Shown: piece after piece, positions 40,278-48,239 of the stretch
Layout of the letters: each line of letters begins with the position of its first letter
Position numbering within the stretch: the stretch's first letter is position 1
Assembly: GCA_020633315.1 (NCBI GenBank)
Contig: JACKDV010000001.1
Location: 806,001 to 870,000, forward strand
Length of the DNA stretch: 64,000 nt
DNA from: Myxococcales bacterium
GTDB taxonomy: Bacteria > Myxococcota_A > Polyangia > Nannocystales > Nannocystaceae
Direction of reading: 5' to 3'
Notes under the pieces: model-generated
Told to the model about the DNA's origin: nothing
What the model saw: only the letters and a program-made list of their open reading frames with translations
Database searches by the model: none
Position numbers and translations under genes: made by a program

Positions 40278-41051
40278 ATGCCAACCCAGCCACCCACGCC
40301 CCGGATAGGAAGCGTCGACGTGCCCGCCTCGTCCTCGCCCGCCACCGAAGAGCTCGCCCCCAACGGGTGGTCGTGGGGGCTGCTGCGAGACTTCCGCGAG
40401 GGCCGCACGACCGCGCTCCACGAGGTCTACCAGCGCCACGCCAAGGAGGTCACCGCCACCCTGCGCTACGGCTTCTCGTTCCAGGCCTCGGGTCGGCACC
40501 ATCGCTTCGTGGGCTATCGCTCCGCCTTCGAGCTGCACGATGCCCTGCACGAGACCTTCCGGCGGGCGTTCGAGCCCGGCTCGCGCGAGCGCTACGACGG
40601 CCTGCGCCCCTACGGGCCGTACCTGCGGGCCATCGCGCGCAACGTGGTGCTGCGGGGCTTTCGAAGCCGCGAGGTGCAGTTTCCCGAGGTCCGCGAGGAC
40701 GGGGAGGCCCGCGGCAGCGAGATCGAGGTGGTCGACGAGGTCGGCGAGACGCCCGAGCAGGAGGTGGGGCGGGCCCAGGTGCGCGCGGTGGTCAAGCGCT
40801 TCCTCGACACCCTGGGGCCCGATGATCGCCAGCTGCTCGAGCTGCGCTTCGTGGAGGGCAAGTCGCAGCGCGACGCGGCGGACCTGCTCGGCCTGGGTCG
40901 CCAGCAGGTGCGCGGGCGCGAGGCCAAGCTGCGCCAGCAGATGCTCCGGTTCCTGCGCAAGCAGGGCGAGGAGGGCCTGGTGGCGGCGGGGCTGGTGCTG
41001 CCGCTGCTCGGGGTGTCGCTGGCCGAGCTGCTGGGGGAGGTGCTGCGATGA
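40278..41051 (+). CDS. Sigma-70 family RNA polymerase sigma factor (caspase operon)
   Basis: A 257-residue sigma factor from the ATG at 40278 (an in-frame ATG at 40242 is an alternative; neither has a strong ribosome binding site). Region 2 is divergent (LHEVYQRHAKEVTATLRYG, FELHDALHETFRRAFE, PYLRAIARNVVLRGFRSREV). Region 4 is clear (LDTLGPDDRQLLELRFVEGK, SQRDAADLLGLGRQQVRGRE, AKLRQQMLRFL). An unusual hydrophobic end (EGLVAAGLVLPLLGVSLAEL) could touch the membrane or an anti-sigma partner. The stop overlaps the next gene's start (ATGA at 41048-41051), so the two are translationally coupled. A caspase-fold gene follows. It diverges from the M28 gene, and the shared upstream gap is about 120 bases. 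Confidence 0.87.
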   Translation: MPTQPPTPRIGSVDVPASSSPATEELAPNGWSWGLLRDFREGRTTALHEVYQRHAKEVTATLRYGFSFQASGRHHRFVGYRSAFELHDALHETFRRAFEPGSRERYDGLRPYGPYLRAIARNVVLRGFRSREVQFPEVREDGEARGSEIEVVDEVGETPEQEVGRAQVRAVVKRFLDTLGPDDRQLLELRFVEGKSQRDAADLLGLGRQQVRGREAKLRQQMLRFLRKQGEEGLVAAGLVLPLLGVSLAELLGEVLR

Positions 41052-41935
41052 GGCGCGCGCTGGGGCCCGCCCGGCTCGATCGCTGGATCGAGCGCGAGCT
41101 GATCTCGGGGCTGCCGCCCCGCAAGCGGGCGCGGCTGCACGAGCAGCTGCGTCGCGATCCCCAGGCTCGCGCCCGCTACGACCGGGCGGTGTCGGCCCTG
41201 CGGGTGCTCGAGGGCGACGGCGACCTCGCGCCCAGCGAGCTCGACCTGGTGGGGCGCTGGCTCGCCGACGAGCTCGACCCGGAGGGGGCCGAGCCGCGAG
41301 CCGAGGGCGCGCGTCGCTGGTGGCCCGCCATGATGACGGTGCTGGCCGCCGCGCTGGTGCTGCTGTGGGCGGGACCGCTGCAGCAGGCCAGCGCCCCGTG
41401 GTGGGAGGGACGCGACGACGGCTGGCAGGCTCGCGGCGCGGCCTCGACGGGCCGCCTGGCCCTCGAGGCGCTGTGCGTCGCCGAGGGCGTGGACGCGCCC
41501 AGCCGCCGCGCCCGGGCCCGCGAGTGCACGCGGCGAGACCTCATGGGCTTTGCCTACCGCGTGGAGACGGGGATCGACGGCCAGCTCACCCTGTTCGGCG
41601 TGGATGCGGACGGCGACCCCATGTTCTACCTGCCGACCCCCGTCGACCCCTCCACGCCGGCGGTGGTGGCCGGTCGCTGGCGAGCGCTGAAGATCGCGGT
41701 GCGCCTGTCGGTCAACCATGCCACGGGCCCGCTGCGGGTCTACGCCCTGGTCTCGCCCACGGCCGCCACCGCCGACGAGGTCCGCGGCTGGGCCGAGCAG
41801 CTCGCGGGCCAGCCCGCCGCTGGCTCCGGCGACGCCCCCTGGATCGAGCGAGTGAGCACCGAGAGCCTCGCCCGTGCCTGTCCCACGCTCGCCCGCTGCC
41901 AGGCCGCCGAGCTCGCCTTCACCATCGACGACTGA
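41048..41935 (+). CDS. Anti-sigma-factor-like membrane protein
   Basis: A 295-residue bitopic protein whose ATG overlaps the sigma-factor stop by four bases (ATGA). The N-terminal cytosolic part (~90 residues) resembles zinc-free anti-sigma domains in layout: DRWIERELISGLPPRKRARL, HEQLRRDPQARARYDRAVSA, then LDLVGRWLADEL. A membrane helix follows (WWPAMMTVLAAALVLLWAG, about 93-111). The ~180-residue outer domain carries three Cys and a beta-rich fold (QLTLFGVDADGDPMFYLPTP, ALKIAVRLSVNHATGPLRVY). Translational coupling with the sigma gene supports an anti-sigma role. The outer domain would sense an envelope signal. The caspase-fold gene begins 21 bases downstream, so all three are probably one operon. 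Confidence 0.8.
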   Translation: MRRALGPARLDRWIERELISGLPPRKRARLHEQLRRDPQARARYDRAVSALRVLEGDGDLAPSELDLVGRWLADELDPEGAEPRAEGARRWWPAMMTVLAAALVLLWAGPLQQASAPWWEGRDDGWQARGAASTGRLALEALCVAEGVDAPSRRARARECTRRDLMGFAYRVETGIDGQLTLFGVDADGDPMFYLPTPVDPSTPAVVAGRWRALKIAVRLSVNHATGPLRVYALVSPTAATADEVRGWAEQLAGQPAAGSGDAPWIERVSTESLARACPTLARCQAAELAFTIDD

Positions 41936-41956
41936 GCCTCACCGGAGGACCCCACC

Positions 41957-44149
41957 ATGCCCCTGCTTCGCCAACGCCTCGCTGCCGCCGTCGTCACCAC
42001 CCTCGTCGCCGGCCTCGCCTTCCTCGGTCCTCGCCCCGTCGCGGCGGCCGGGCCCGCGGCAAGCGACGACGCGAGCGCCCCCAAGGGGCCCGTGCGGCGC
42101 TTCGCCCTGGTGGTGGGCAGCAACCACACCCTCGACGACAGCCAGGCCCCGCTGCGCTTCGCCGACGACGACGCGGCGCGCATGACCGAGCTGCTCACCG
42201 AGACCGGGGTGGACACCGAGCTGGTGACCCACCTCGATCGCGACAGCCAGGCGCTGTTCCCCGAGCTGGTCTCCCGCGCCCACCGGCCCGACGAGGCGGG
42301 GCTGCAGGCGGCCTACGAGTCGCTGCTCACCCGCATGAAGGCGGCCAAGGAGCGCGGCGACGAGGTGGAGCTGCTGGTCTACTACTCGGGGCACGGCGAC
42401 GTGGGGCCCGACGGCCAGGGCTACCTGACCCTCGAGGAGGGCAAGCTCACCCGCAAGAAGCTGTTCGCGGGGCTGCTGGCCCGCTCGCCCGCAGATCACA
42501 ACCACGTGATCATCGACGCCTGTCGCAGCGAGCAGTTCGTGCTCTCGCGCGGCAAGGACTGGCAGCCCGATCGCAGCGAGGTGGACCTCAGCCGCGCGGT
42601 GGAGAAGTACCTCGACAAGACCCACCTGGGTCACTTCCCCAACACCGGCGTGGTGCTGGCCCACTCCGCCGACCAGCAGACCCACGAGTGGGATCGCTAC
42701 CGCGGCGGCATCTTCACCCACGAATTGCTCAGCGGGCTGCGGGGCGGGGCCGACCTCAACGGCGACGCCCGCATCGAGTACAGCGAGCTGGGGGCGTTCG
42801 TCTCGGCCGCCAACCATGGCGTGGACGATCCGCGGGCGCGGCTCGAGGTGGTGGTGCGACCGCCGGCCGACGACGAGCGACGGGCCCTGGTGGAGCACGG
42901 GCGCCTGGCCGACCAGCGCCTGCTGCTGTTCGGCCCCGGCGATCGCTACCACTACACGGTCGAGGACGGACGCGGGGTGCGGCTGGCCGATCTGCACCGC
43001 AGCGGCGAGCAGCCCGGCTACCTGCGCCTGCCCGACGGCGAGCTGTTCATCCATCGCGCGAGCTCCCCCGACGATCGCGACGAGGCCCAGATCGCCTCCG
43101 ATCAGCGCGGCGTGGTGCTGGCCCACCTGCTGCGCTTCCAGGCCGCGCCCTCGGCCTCGCGGGGCTCGCTCGACCAGGCGTTCCGCCGCGGTCTGTTCGC
43201 CACGCCCTTCGGCCCCGGCTACTACGCGGGCTACACCGCGCAGCGCGGGCTGCTGGGAATCTCGGAGCCCGACTGGCAGGGGCCGACCACCGGCACCACC
43301 CCGAGCGACGGCGACGAGCCTGCCGTGATCGCCGACGGCGGCTCGCCCCTCGGCGACGATCCCGGCTCCGGCCAGGATCGGGTGACGCGGATCGAGACCC
43401 CCGACGGCAATGTGGTGGTGATCGAGCAGACCGGCGACGAGCACGAGGAAGGCAAGGACGACGACGACGACGACGAGGGCCTCATCACCCGGCTCGCCGA
43501 CGAGCGCTCCACCAGCCGGGCGTGGGGCGGCATCTTCTTGGGCGTGCCCATCTCGCCCTTCCCCCCGGGCGGGCCGCTGCCCACCACCAGCCGGCGCATC
43601 ACCGCCAACGACATGGAGGCCTGCTTCTACCCGCGGGAGGGCAAGGGCTGCGCCCAGGTCCGCGGCCTCGACCTGCGCTGGCAGCTGTTCAGCGTGAAGC
43701 GGCGGGCCCGGTTCCCGCGCTCGATGGGCTACTTCCGCTCCGGCTACGAGGCAGGGCGCGTGGCCTTCGATCGCGACGGCGGCCTGCAGGTGGGCGACGC
43801 CCGGGCGCTGTCGTACGTGGCGGTGCCGCTGTACCTCGGCGGCAACCTCTACCTCTTCGACGAGTTCCCGCTGCGCCCCTACGCCGGCCTCGGCTTCGGC
43901 CTCGACGTGATCCGCCTCGACTACGATCGGGTGAGCGCGGCGCGGCTGGTGGACACCGTGGCCCGCCCGGGCTTCGAGCTCCACGCGGGGCTCGAGGTGC
44001 GGATCACCAACTACGTGTCGCTCACCGCCGAGGTGAAGCAGCAGTGGAGCGCCCGCAAGAAGCTCGAAGGGGTGCCCGACCTCGCCAATGAAGGGGTGAG
44101 CTTGATCACTGGTGTCGCGATCGGCTTCCCGCTCCGACCGAGTCGCTGA
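41957..44149 (+). CDS. Secreted caspase-fold (C14) peptidase with C-terminal barrel-like domain
   Basis: A 730-residue protein with a strong GGAGG ribosome binding site nine bases upstream. The signal peptide (VVTTLVAGLAFLGPRPVAAA) directs export. Residues ~45-300 form a caspase-like domain with the full dyad: His146 in YYSGHGD and Cys189 in IIDACRSEQ. RFALVVGSNHTLD at the start of the domain and FTHELLSGLRGGADLNGDAR near its end are standard C14 features. An acidic linker with a run of Asp (~500) leads to a C-terminal ~200-residue beta-rich region (YVAVPLYLGGNLYLFDEFPL, PYAGLGFGLDVIRLDY, HAGLEVRITNYVSLTAEVKQ) resembling a small outer-membrane barrel. A caspase-fold protease fused to a barrel would act at the cell surface or periplasm. 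It is third in the sigma/anti-sigma operon. Confidence 0.92.
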   Translation: MPLLRQRLAAAVVTTLVAGLAFLGPRPVAAAGPAASDDASAPKGPVRRFALVVGSNHTLDDSQAPLRFADDDAARMTELLTETGVDTELVTHLDRDSQALFPELVSRAHRPDEAGLQAAYESLLTRMKAAKERGDEVELLVYYSGHGDVGPDGQGYLTLEEGKLTRKKLFAGLLARSPADHNHVIIDACRSEQFVLSRGKDWQPDRSEVDLSRAVEKYLDKTHLGHFPNTGVVLAHSADQQTHEWDRYRGGIFTHELLSGLRGGADLNGDARIEYSELGAFVSAANHGVDDPRARLEVVVRPPADDERRALVEHGRLADQRLLLFGPGDRYHYTVEDGRGVRLADLHRSGEQPGYLRLPDGELFIHRASSPDDRDEAQIASDQRGVVLAHLLRFQAAPSASRGSLDQAFRRGLFATPFGPGYYAGYTAQRGLLGISEPDWQGPTTGTTPSDGDEPAVIADGGSPLGDDPGSGQDRVTRIETPDGNVVVIEQTGDEHEEGKDDDDDDEGLITRLADERSTSRAWGGIFLGVPISPFPPGGPLPTTSRRITANDMEACFYPREGKGCAQVRGLDLRWQLFSVKRRARFPRSMGYFRSGYEAGRVAFDRDGGLQVGDARALSYVAVPLYLGGNLYLFDEFPLRPYAGLGFGLDVIRLDYDRVSAARLVDTVARPGFELHAGLEVRITNYVSLTAEVKQQWSARKKLEGVPDLANEGVSLITGVAIGFPLRPSR

Positions 44150-44171
44150 TCGCCCGCGAGGCCCAAGACGA

Positions 44172-44202
44172 AGACGCCGCTCGGAGGATCCGAGCGGCGT
44201 CT
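44172..44202. terminator. Perfect 13-bp hairpin between caspase gene and tRNA
   Basis: AGACGCCGCTCGG (44172-44184) and CCGAGCGGCGTCT (44190-44202) are exact reverse complements around a five-base loop. It lies 22 bases after the caspase gene stop and two bases beyond the 3' end of the convergent tRNA, so it can serve both. No T-tract follows on either strand, but the stem is very stable. Confidence 0.8.
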
Positions 44203-44204
44203 CT

Positions 44205-44281
44205 TGGTAGCGGGGACAGGATTTGAACCTATGACCTCCGGGTTATGAGCCCGGCGAGCTACCTGGCTGCTCCACCCCGCA
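44205..44281 (-). tRNA. Initiator tRNA-fMet (anticodon CAU)
   Basis: The minus strand folds as a full 77-nt tRNA with encoded CCA. The anticodon CAT is at 44245-44247 in the loop CTCATAA. Three consecutive G:C pairs in the anticodon stem (GGG/CCC), the D-arm AGCAGCCAGGTAGCT, and the T-arm GGTTCAAATCC are all present. The acceptor stem GCGGGG pairs with CCCCGC, but position 1 (T) faces position 72 (T), so the first pair is absent. Lack of a 1:72 Watson-Crick pair and the three anticodon-stem G:C pairs are the hallmarks of initiator tRNA. The E. coli initiator has C:A there; this one has U:U. Confidence 0.96.
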
Positions 44282-44310
44282 CCAGGTGCCTTCCGTCGAA
44301 GGTGAGCGGC

Positions 44311-44339
44311 TTTGTAGGTCGACTTCGGGGCGGCGTCAA
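44311..44339 (-). promoter_or_regulatory. Promoter of the initiator tRNA
   Basis: On the minus strand, TTGACG (-35; 44334-44339) and TACAAA (-10; 44311-44316) are separated by exactly 17 bases. This leaves about 30 bases to the tRNA 5' end at 44281, consistent with a short leader. It is the best housekeeping-type promoter visible in the window. Confidence 0.75.
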
Positions 44340-44617
44340 GGGTCGTTCGCTCGGTCGGGGAAAGGACGCCGGCCACGGGCCCTCGACCGCGGCTCGAGAG
44401 GGTCGGGTCCTCGTCGACGCGCAGGCTCCGCAGCACCAGCGGGGTGGGGGACGGCGAGGGCGGCGGCCAGCGGGAGGGCCTTTGGGGGACCTGAAGGTCT
44501 GGCCATGCTCGGGTGAGGGAGGCGGACGGTCGCGACCGTGGACGAGGACCGGACGAGGGATTTCTGCGGGGCCCAGCGCTTGACCCGGTGCGGTGCGCTC
44601 CGTAGCTTTCTCCGCCC
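44340..44617. other. Non-coding stretch between tRNA promoter and tex
   Basis: With the tRNA promoter region this gap is 336 bases. It is GC-rich but lacks a reading frame with coding character on either strand. It must contain the tex promoter, near its right end, but I cannot point to specific elements. The segment immediately before the tex ATG (cgtagctttctccgccc) is somewhat pyrimidine-rich, with no clear ribosome binding site. Confidence 0.5.
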
Positions 44618-47596
44618 ATGGACGCCGACCTGAGCGCTGCCCTGGCGCCGGATGCCCTCGCGCCTCCCATCGCCCGCGAATTGGGCCTCCCCGAGGCCGC
44701 CGTGGTGGGCGTTCTTCGCCTGCTGGCCCGGGGCGATCAGCCGGCGTTCCTCGCCCGCTATCGCCGAGAGCACATCGGCTCGCTGGGGATCCGCGATCTC
44801 GAGCGAGTGCAGGCGAGGGCCGTGCATGCGGTGGCCTTCGAGCTCAAGCGTCAGCAGCTGCGCGCCGAGCTGCAGGCCACGCCGCGGTGGAGCGAGGGCA
44901 TCGCCGAGCTGCTCGCCACCGCCACGCACCCGGTGGAGCTCGAGGATGCCAGGGTGGCGCCCCGCAAGAAGAAGCGCGGTCCCGCGGCCAAGGCCCGCGC
45001 TCGGGGGCTGGGCGTGCTGGCGTCGCACCTGTGGGCGTGCGGCAGCGATGGCGTGCTCAAGGGCGATGCGCCGGCCGTGCCCGATGCGGATCCGCTGGCC
45101 CTGGCCGAGCAGCATCCGGGTCGACCGCCCAAGCCCCGTCCGCCGCGCCCCGCAGCCGTGGAGGCGAGCGATCCCTCCGAGGGTGAGGGTTCCTCTCACG
45201 GCGGCACGAGTGCCGAGAGCGACGAGGCCATTGCGGAGACCGGCGAGGATCGAGCCGCGAGCGCGCCGGGCTCCGAGAGCTCGGAGGTCATCGAGACCGC
45301 CGACGACGACGAGGGCTCGGAGGAGGTCATCGAGACCACCGCCGACGAGGGCTCGGGCTCGGAGGAGGTCATCGAGACCACCGCCGACGAGGGCTCGGGC
45401 TCGGAGGAGGTCATCGAGACCACCGCCGACGAGGGCTCGGAGGCGATGCGCCAGGCATCGAGTGATGACGCCGACACCGAGGGCTCCGACGAGCTCGCAG
45501 CCGAGGGAAGCGGCGAGACCGAGGCCGTCTCGGCCGAGGCCGGCGACGAGATCGAGGACACCTCGGCCGAGGCCAGCGACGAGATCGAGGACGCCGAGCC
45601 CCCCACGCCGTCGCCCGAGCGCGATCTCGCGGGCGCTCGCACGATCATCGCCGACGACGCCTTCCACGTGCCGCAGCTGCTGCGACGGCTGCGAGACCTC
45701 GTGCTCGAGCACGGCCACATCCGCGCCAGCGTGGTGCCGGGCAAGAAGGACAAGGGAGGCCGCTTCGCTCGGCTCGCCGAGCACCCGGAGCCGCTGGCCA
45801 AGGCCAACCCCAGCCACGTGCTGGGACTGCTGCGGGGCGAGCGGGAGGGCGCGCTCGAGGTGCAGCTCGAGGTCGACGTGGATCGCTTCGATGCGGTCTG
45901 CGACGAGGTGCTGGGCATCGACGCCTCGCGCCCCTGCGGAGACCAGCTCCGCCTGGCCCTCCACGAGGCATGGCAGGGCCCGCAGGGTCGAGCCCTGCGC
46001 CAGGCCGCGCGCAAGGTCCTCAAGCAGCGCATCGATCGACAGGCCATCGGGGAGTTCTGCGAGGCCTACCGCGCGCTGCTGCTGGCGCCCGCCCTGGGGC
46101 GAGTGCCGGTGATGGCCATCGATCCGGGCTTCGCCCCCGGCTGCCGGGTGGCGGTGCTCGACGCGGCAGGCGAGGTGCTCGCCCGCGAGAGCGTGTTCCC
46201 GCTGCAGCCCAAGCTCCAGGCGCCCCAGGCCAAGGCCCGCCTGGCCGAGCTGGCGCTCGAGCACGGCGTGGTCGCGATCGTCATCGGCAACGGCAACGGC
46301 GGGCGCGACGTGGAGCGGCTGTGCCGCGAGCTGGTGCGGGAGACCGAGGGGCTGAGCGCCACCGTGGTCTCGGCCGACGCCGACGCGGCCGGGGTGTTCG
46401 CCTCGAGCCGACTGGCCAAGCACGTGCTGCCCGAGGACGACGCTTCCATGCGGCGGGCCATCTCCATCGGCCGGCGCCTGCAGGATCCGCTGACCGAGCT
46501 GGCCAAGGTCGATCCCCGCAAGCTCGGCCTGGGCCAGCACCAGCACGAGGTCGACCAGGAGGAGCTGCGAGCCGCGCTCGAGCAGGTGCTGATCTCCTGC
46601 ATCAATCAGCTGGGCGTGGATCCCAACGTGGCGAGCGTGGACGAGCTGTCGCGGGTGGTGGGCTTCAGCCACTCGCTGGCCAAGGCGGTGGTGAGCTACC
46701 GCGAGCAGCACGGCCCGTTCCGCAGCCGGCAGGCGCTGCTCGACGTGCCGGGCGTGGCGGGCAAGACCTTCGAGCAGAGCGCCGGCTTCCTGCGCATCGA
46801 GGACGGCGACCACCTGCTGGACCACACCTGCATCCACCCCGAGCGCTACGGGCAGGTGATCGAGATGGCCCGCGACCTCGGGGTGACCGTGGGCGACCTG
46901 GTGGGCAACGCGGAGCTCGTCGACAGGATCGAGGGGGCGCGCTACCTGCAGCGGCCGGGCGCCAGCGGCGAGCCGCTGGGCGAGACCACCCTGGCCGACA
47001 TGCTCGACGAGCTGCGCAGCCCGGGCGGCGATCCGCGGCCGGCCTTCGAGGCGGTGGAGTACGACCCCGCGCTCGAGAGGTTCGAGGACCTCACGGTGGG
47101 CATGGACCTGCCCGGGGTGATCACCCACGTGGCCAACTTCGGCGCCTTCGTCGACGTGGGGCTCGCCCAGGAGGGCCTGGTCCACGTCAGCGAGCTGACC
47201 CATGGCTTCATCACCAACCCCTCCGAGGCGGTCCACGTGGGCCAGAAGGTGATGGGGCGGGTGATCGAGATCTCGCCGGATCGCAAGCGCTTCTCCATGA
47301 GCCTGCGGGCGCTGCAGCCCCGTCCCGAGGGCAAGCCCAGCGGCAAGCGTCGGCGCAAGGGCGATGGCCCGGGCCGGGGCGATCGGGAGCGCGAGCGCGA
47401 GCGCGATGGAGATCGGGAGCGCGGCGATCGAGGCCCGGGCAAGGGGGGCAAGCGAGGGCGCAAGGGCGATCGCGGCGGACCAGGCAATCGAGGCGGAGGC
47501 GGTGGCGGTGGCGATCGCAACAAGGACCGCGGCGATCGGGTGCTGGGCTTCCGGCTCGACCTGAGCGAGCTGGCCAAGCAGCTCGACAAGGGCTGA
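44618..47596 (+). CDS. tex: Tex family RNA-binding transcription accessory protein
   Basis: A 992-residue Tex protein, about 200 longer than usual. The N-terminal helical domain (IARELGLPEAAVVGVLRLLA, FLARYRREHIGSLGIRDLER) is followed by an acidic insertion at ~178-340, with three exact copies of SEEVIETTADEGSG. The Tex core then resumes: YqgF-like domain (PVMAIDPGFAPGCRVAVLDA, IVIGNGNGGRDVE), the HhH region (SVDELSRVVGFSHSLAKAVV, SRQALLDVPGVAGKTFEQSA), and an S1 domain at ~827-898 (LPGVITHVANFGAFVDVGLA, EGLVHVSELTHGF). A C-terminal RG/K-rich tail (GKRRRKGDGPGRGDRERERE) ends in FRLDLSELAKQLDKG. Tex binds nucleic acid through S1 and aids transcription. The acidic insert and basic tail together suggest self-contact or low-complexity behaviour, which is an inference. 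Confidence 0.95.
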   Translation: MDADLSAALAPDALAPPIARELGLPEAAVVGVLRLLARGDQPAFLARYRREHIGSLGIRDLERVQARAVHAVAFELKRQQLRAELQATPRWSEGIAELLATATHPVELEDARVAPRKKKRGPAAKARARGLGVLASHLWACGSDGVLKGDAPAVPDADPLALAEQHPGRPPKPRPPRPAAVEASDPSEGEGSSHGGTSAESDEAIAETGEDRAASAPGSESSEVIETADDDEGSEEVIETTADEGSGSEEVIETTADEGSGSEEVIETTADEGSEAMRQASSDDADTEGSDELAAEGSGETEAVSAEAGDEIEDTSAEASDEIEDAEPPTPSPERDLAGARTIIADDAFHVPQLLRRLRDLVLEHGHIRASVVPGKKDKGGRFARLAEHPEPLAKANPSHVLGLLRGEREGALEVQLEVDVDRFDAVCDEVLGIDASRPCGDQLRLALHEAWQGPQGRALRQAARKVLKQRIDRQAIGEFCEAYRALLLAPALGRVPVMAIDPGFAPGCRVAVLDAAGEVLARESVFPLQPKLQAPQAKARLAELALEHGVVAIVIGNGNGGRDVERLCRELVRETEGLSATVVSADADAAGVFASSRLAKHVLPEDDASMRRAISIGRRLQDPLTELAKVDPRKLGLGQHQHEVDQEELRAALEQVLISCINQLGVDPNVASVDELSRVVGFSHSLAKAVVSYREQHGPFRSRQALLDVPGVAGKTFEQSAGFLRIEDGDHLLDHTCIHPERYGQVIEMARDLGVTVGDLVGNAELVDRIEGARYLQRPGASGEPLGETTLADMLDELRSPGGDPRPAFEAVEYDPALERFEDLTVGMDLPGVITHVANFGAFVDVGLAQEGLVHVSELTHGFITNPSEAVHVGQKVMGRVIEISPDRKRFSMSLRALQPRPEGKPSGKRRRKGDGPGRGDRERERERDGDRERGDRGPGKGGKRGRKGDRGGPGNRGGGGGGGDRNKDRGDRVLGFRLDLSELAKQLDKG
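45317..45439 (+). repeat. Three 42-bp tandem repeats inside tex
   Basis: Three essentially identical 42-base units (from 45317, 45359 and 45401; the last slightly truncated) encode SEEVIETTADEGSG. A fourth degenerate copy (SSEVIETADDDEG) lies just before them. Exact DNA-level identity implies recent expansion by slippage or unequal recombination, in frame with the gene. Confidence 0.92.
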
Positions 47597-47613
47597 GCCT
47601 CGGCACCGCGAGC

Positions 47614-47650
47614 CTCGTCGCGTGCGACCGAGCCTGGTCGCAGCGACGAG
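47614..47650. terminator. 15-bp hairpin between convergent tex and ykgJ-like genes
   Basis: CTCGTCGC pairs with GCGACGAG (8 bp), and inside it TGCGACC pairs with GGTCGCA (7 bp) after a one-base bulge; the loop is GAGCCT. It fills the middle of the 84-base gap between two converging stops. As elsewhere in this window, no T-tract follows. A bidirectional transcript end is likely. Confidence 0.8.
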
Positions 47651-47680
47651 ATCGGCATGCACCCGGACGTATGGGATCGC

Positions 47681-48229
47681 TCAGGCTTCGTCGAGTGGAT
47701 CGTCCGCGCGTGCGAGCGCGGCCAGCTCCACGCGAGCCCCGGTGCCGTCCCACATCGTCGCCATCACCGACAGCGGGGAGGTCACGGCGCCGAGGTCGAG
47801 CACGCTTCGGCCCGGCGGGGTGGCGGTCGTGAAGTTGAGCGGGCATCCCTGCACCGTGCCCGGGCGACCGGGCTCGCGCACCAGGGTGGGCAGACCGTGG
47901 GTGCGGCAGATGAGGGGGCGCTCGTCGTAGATCGAGCAGCGATCGTCCACCAGCAGCGCGCACCGATGGGCGGCGGCGGGGTCGTCGGCCTGCTGCCGGA
48001 CGCGCCGGCGTCGCTCGGGATCGTGTCGGCCGAGCCGGGCCAGCGCCGTGCGCACGCGATGGGCCTCCACCTCGAACACGCCGAAGCGCTGGTAGCAGCA
48101 GCGGGCACAGCCCTCGCGGCACTGCATCTGCGTGGGGCTGCGCTCGAGCGCCTCGTCGAAGTGCTGGTCGACTCGCTGGCGCAGCACCACCAGGGCGGCG
48201 CCCGCCTGATCCCGGGCCTCGTCGGACAT
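47681..48229 (-). CDS. YkgJ-family cysteine-cluster protein
   Basis: A 182-residue protein from the ATG at 48229 (MSDEARDQAGAALVVLRQRV); upstream sequence in this frame is not conserved-looking. The family signature is present: CREGCARCCYQRFGVFEVEA with four cysteines, then CALLVDDRCSIYDERPLICR with the C..Y..RP..CR motif. A further CPLNF follows. YkgJ/CxxCxxCC proteins are predicted to bind iron or zinc through these cysteines; the reaction is unknown. It starts ten bases after the upstream class II amidotransferase-like gene on the same strand, so the pair is probably co-transcribed. Confidence 0.9.
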   Translation of the reverse strand: MSDEARDQAGAALVVLRQRVDQHFDEALERSPTQMQCREGCARCCYQRFGVFEVEAHRVRTALARLGRHDPERRRRVRQQADDPAAAHRCALLVDDRCSIYDERPLICRTHGLPTLVREPGRPGTVQGCPLNFTTATPPGRSVLDLGAVTSPLSVMATMWDGTGARVELAALARADDPLDEA

Positions 48230-48239
48230 CGGCTCGAGG

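Noticed and set aside
36357..40550. A 1397-codon minus-strand frame overlapping tamB and the M28 peptidase gene
   Set aside because: Both genes have clear family motifs in a different frame on the same strand; this frame is Arg/Pro/Gly-rich without domains.
44336..47662. A 1108-codon open frame on the minus strand opposite tex
   Set aside because: The plus strand encodes an unmistakable Tex protein. The opposite frame has the His/Leu/Ala-rich composition of an antisense shadow and would run through the tRNA promoter and part of the tex upstream gap.
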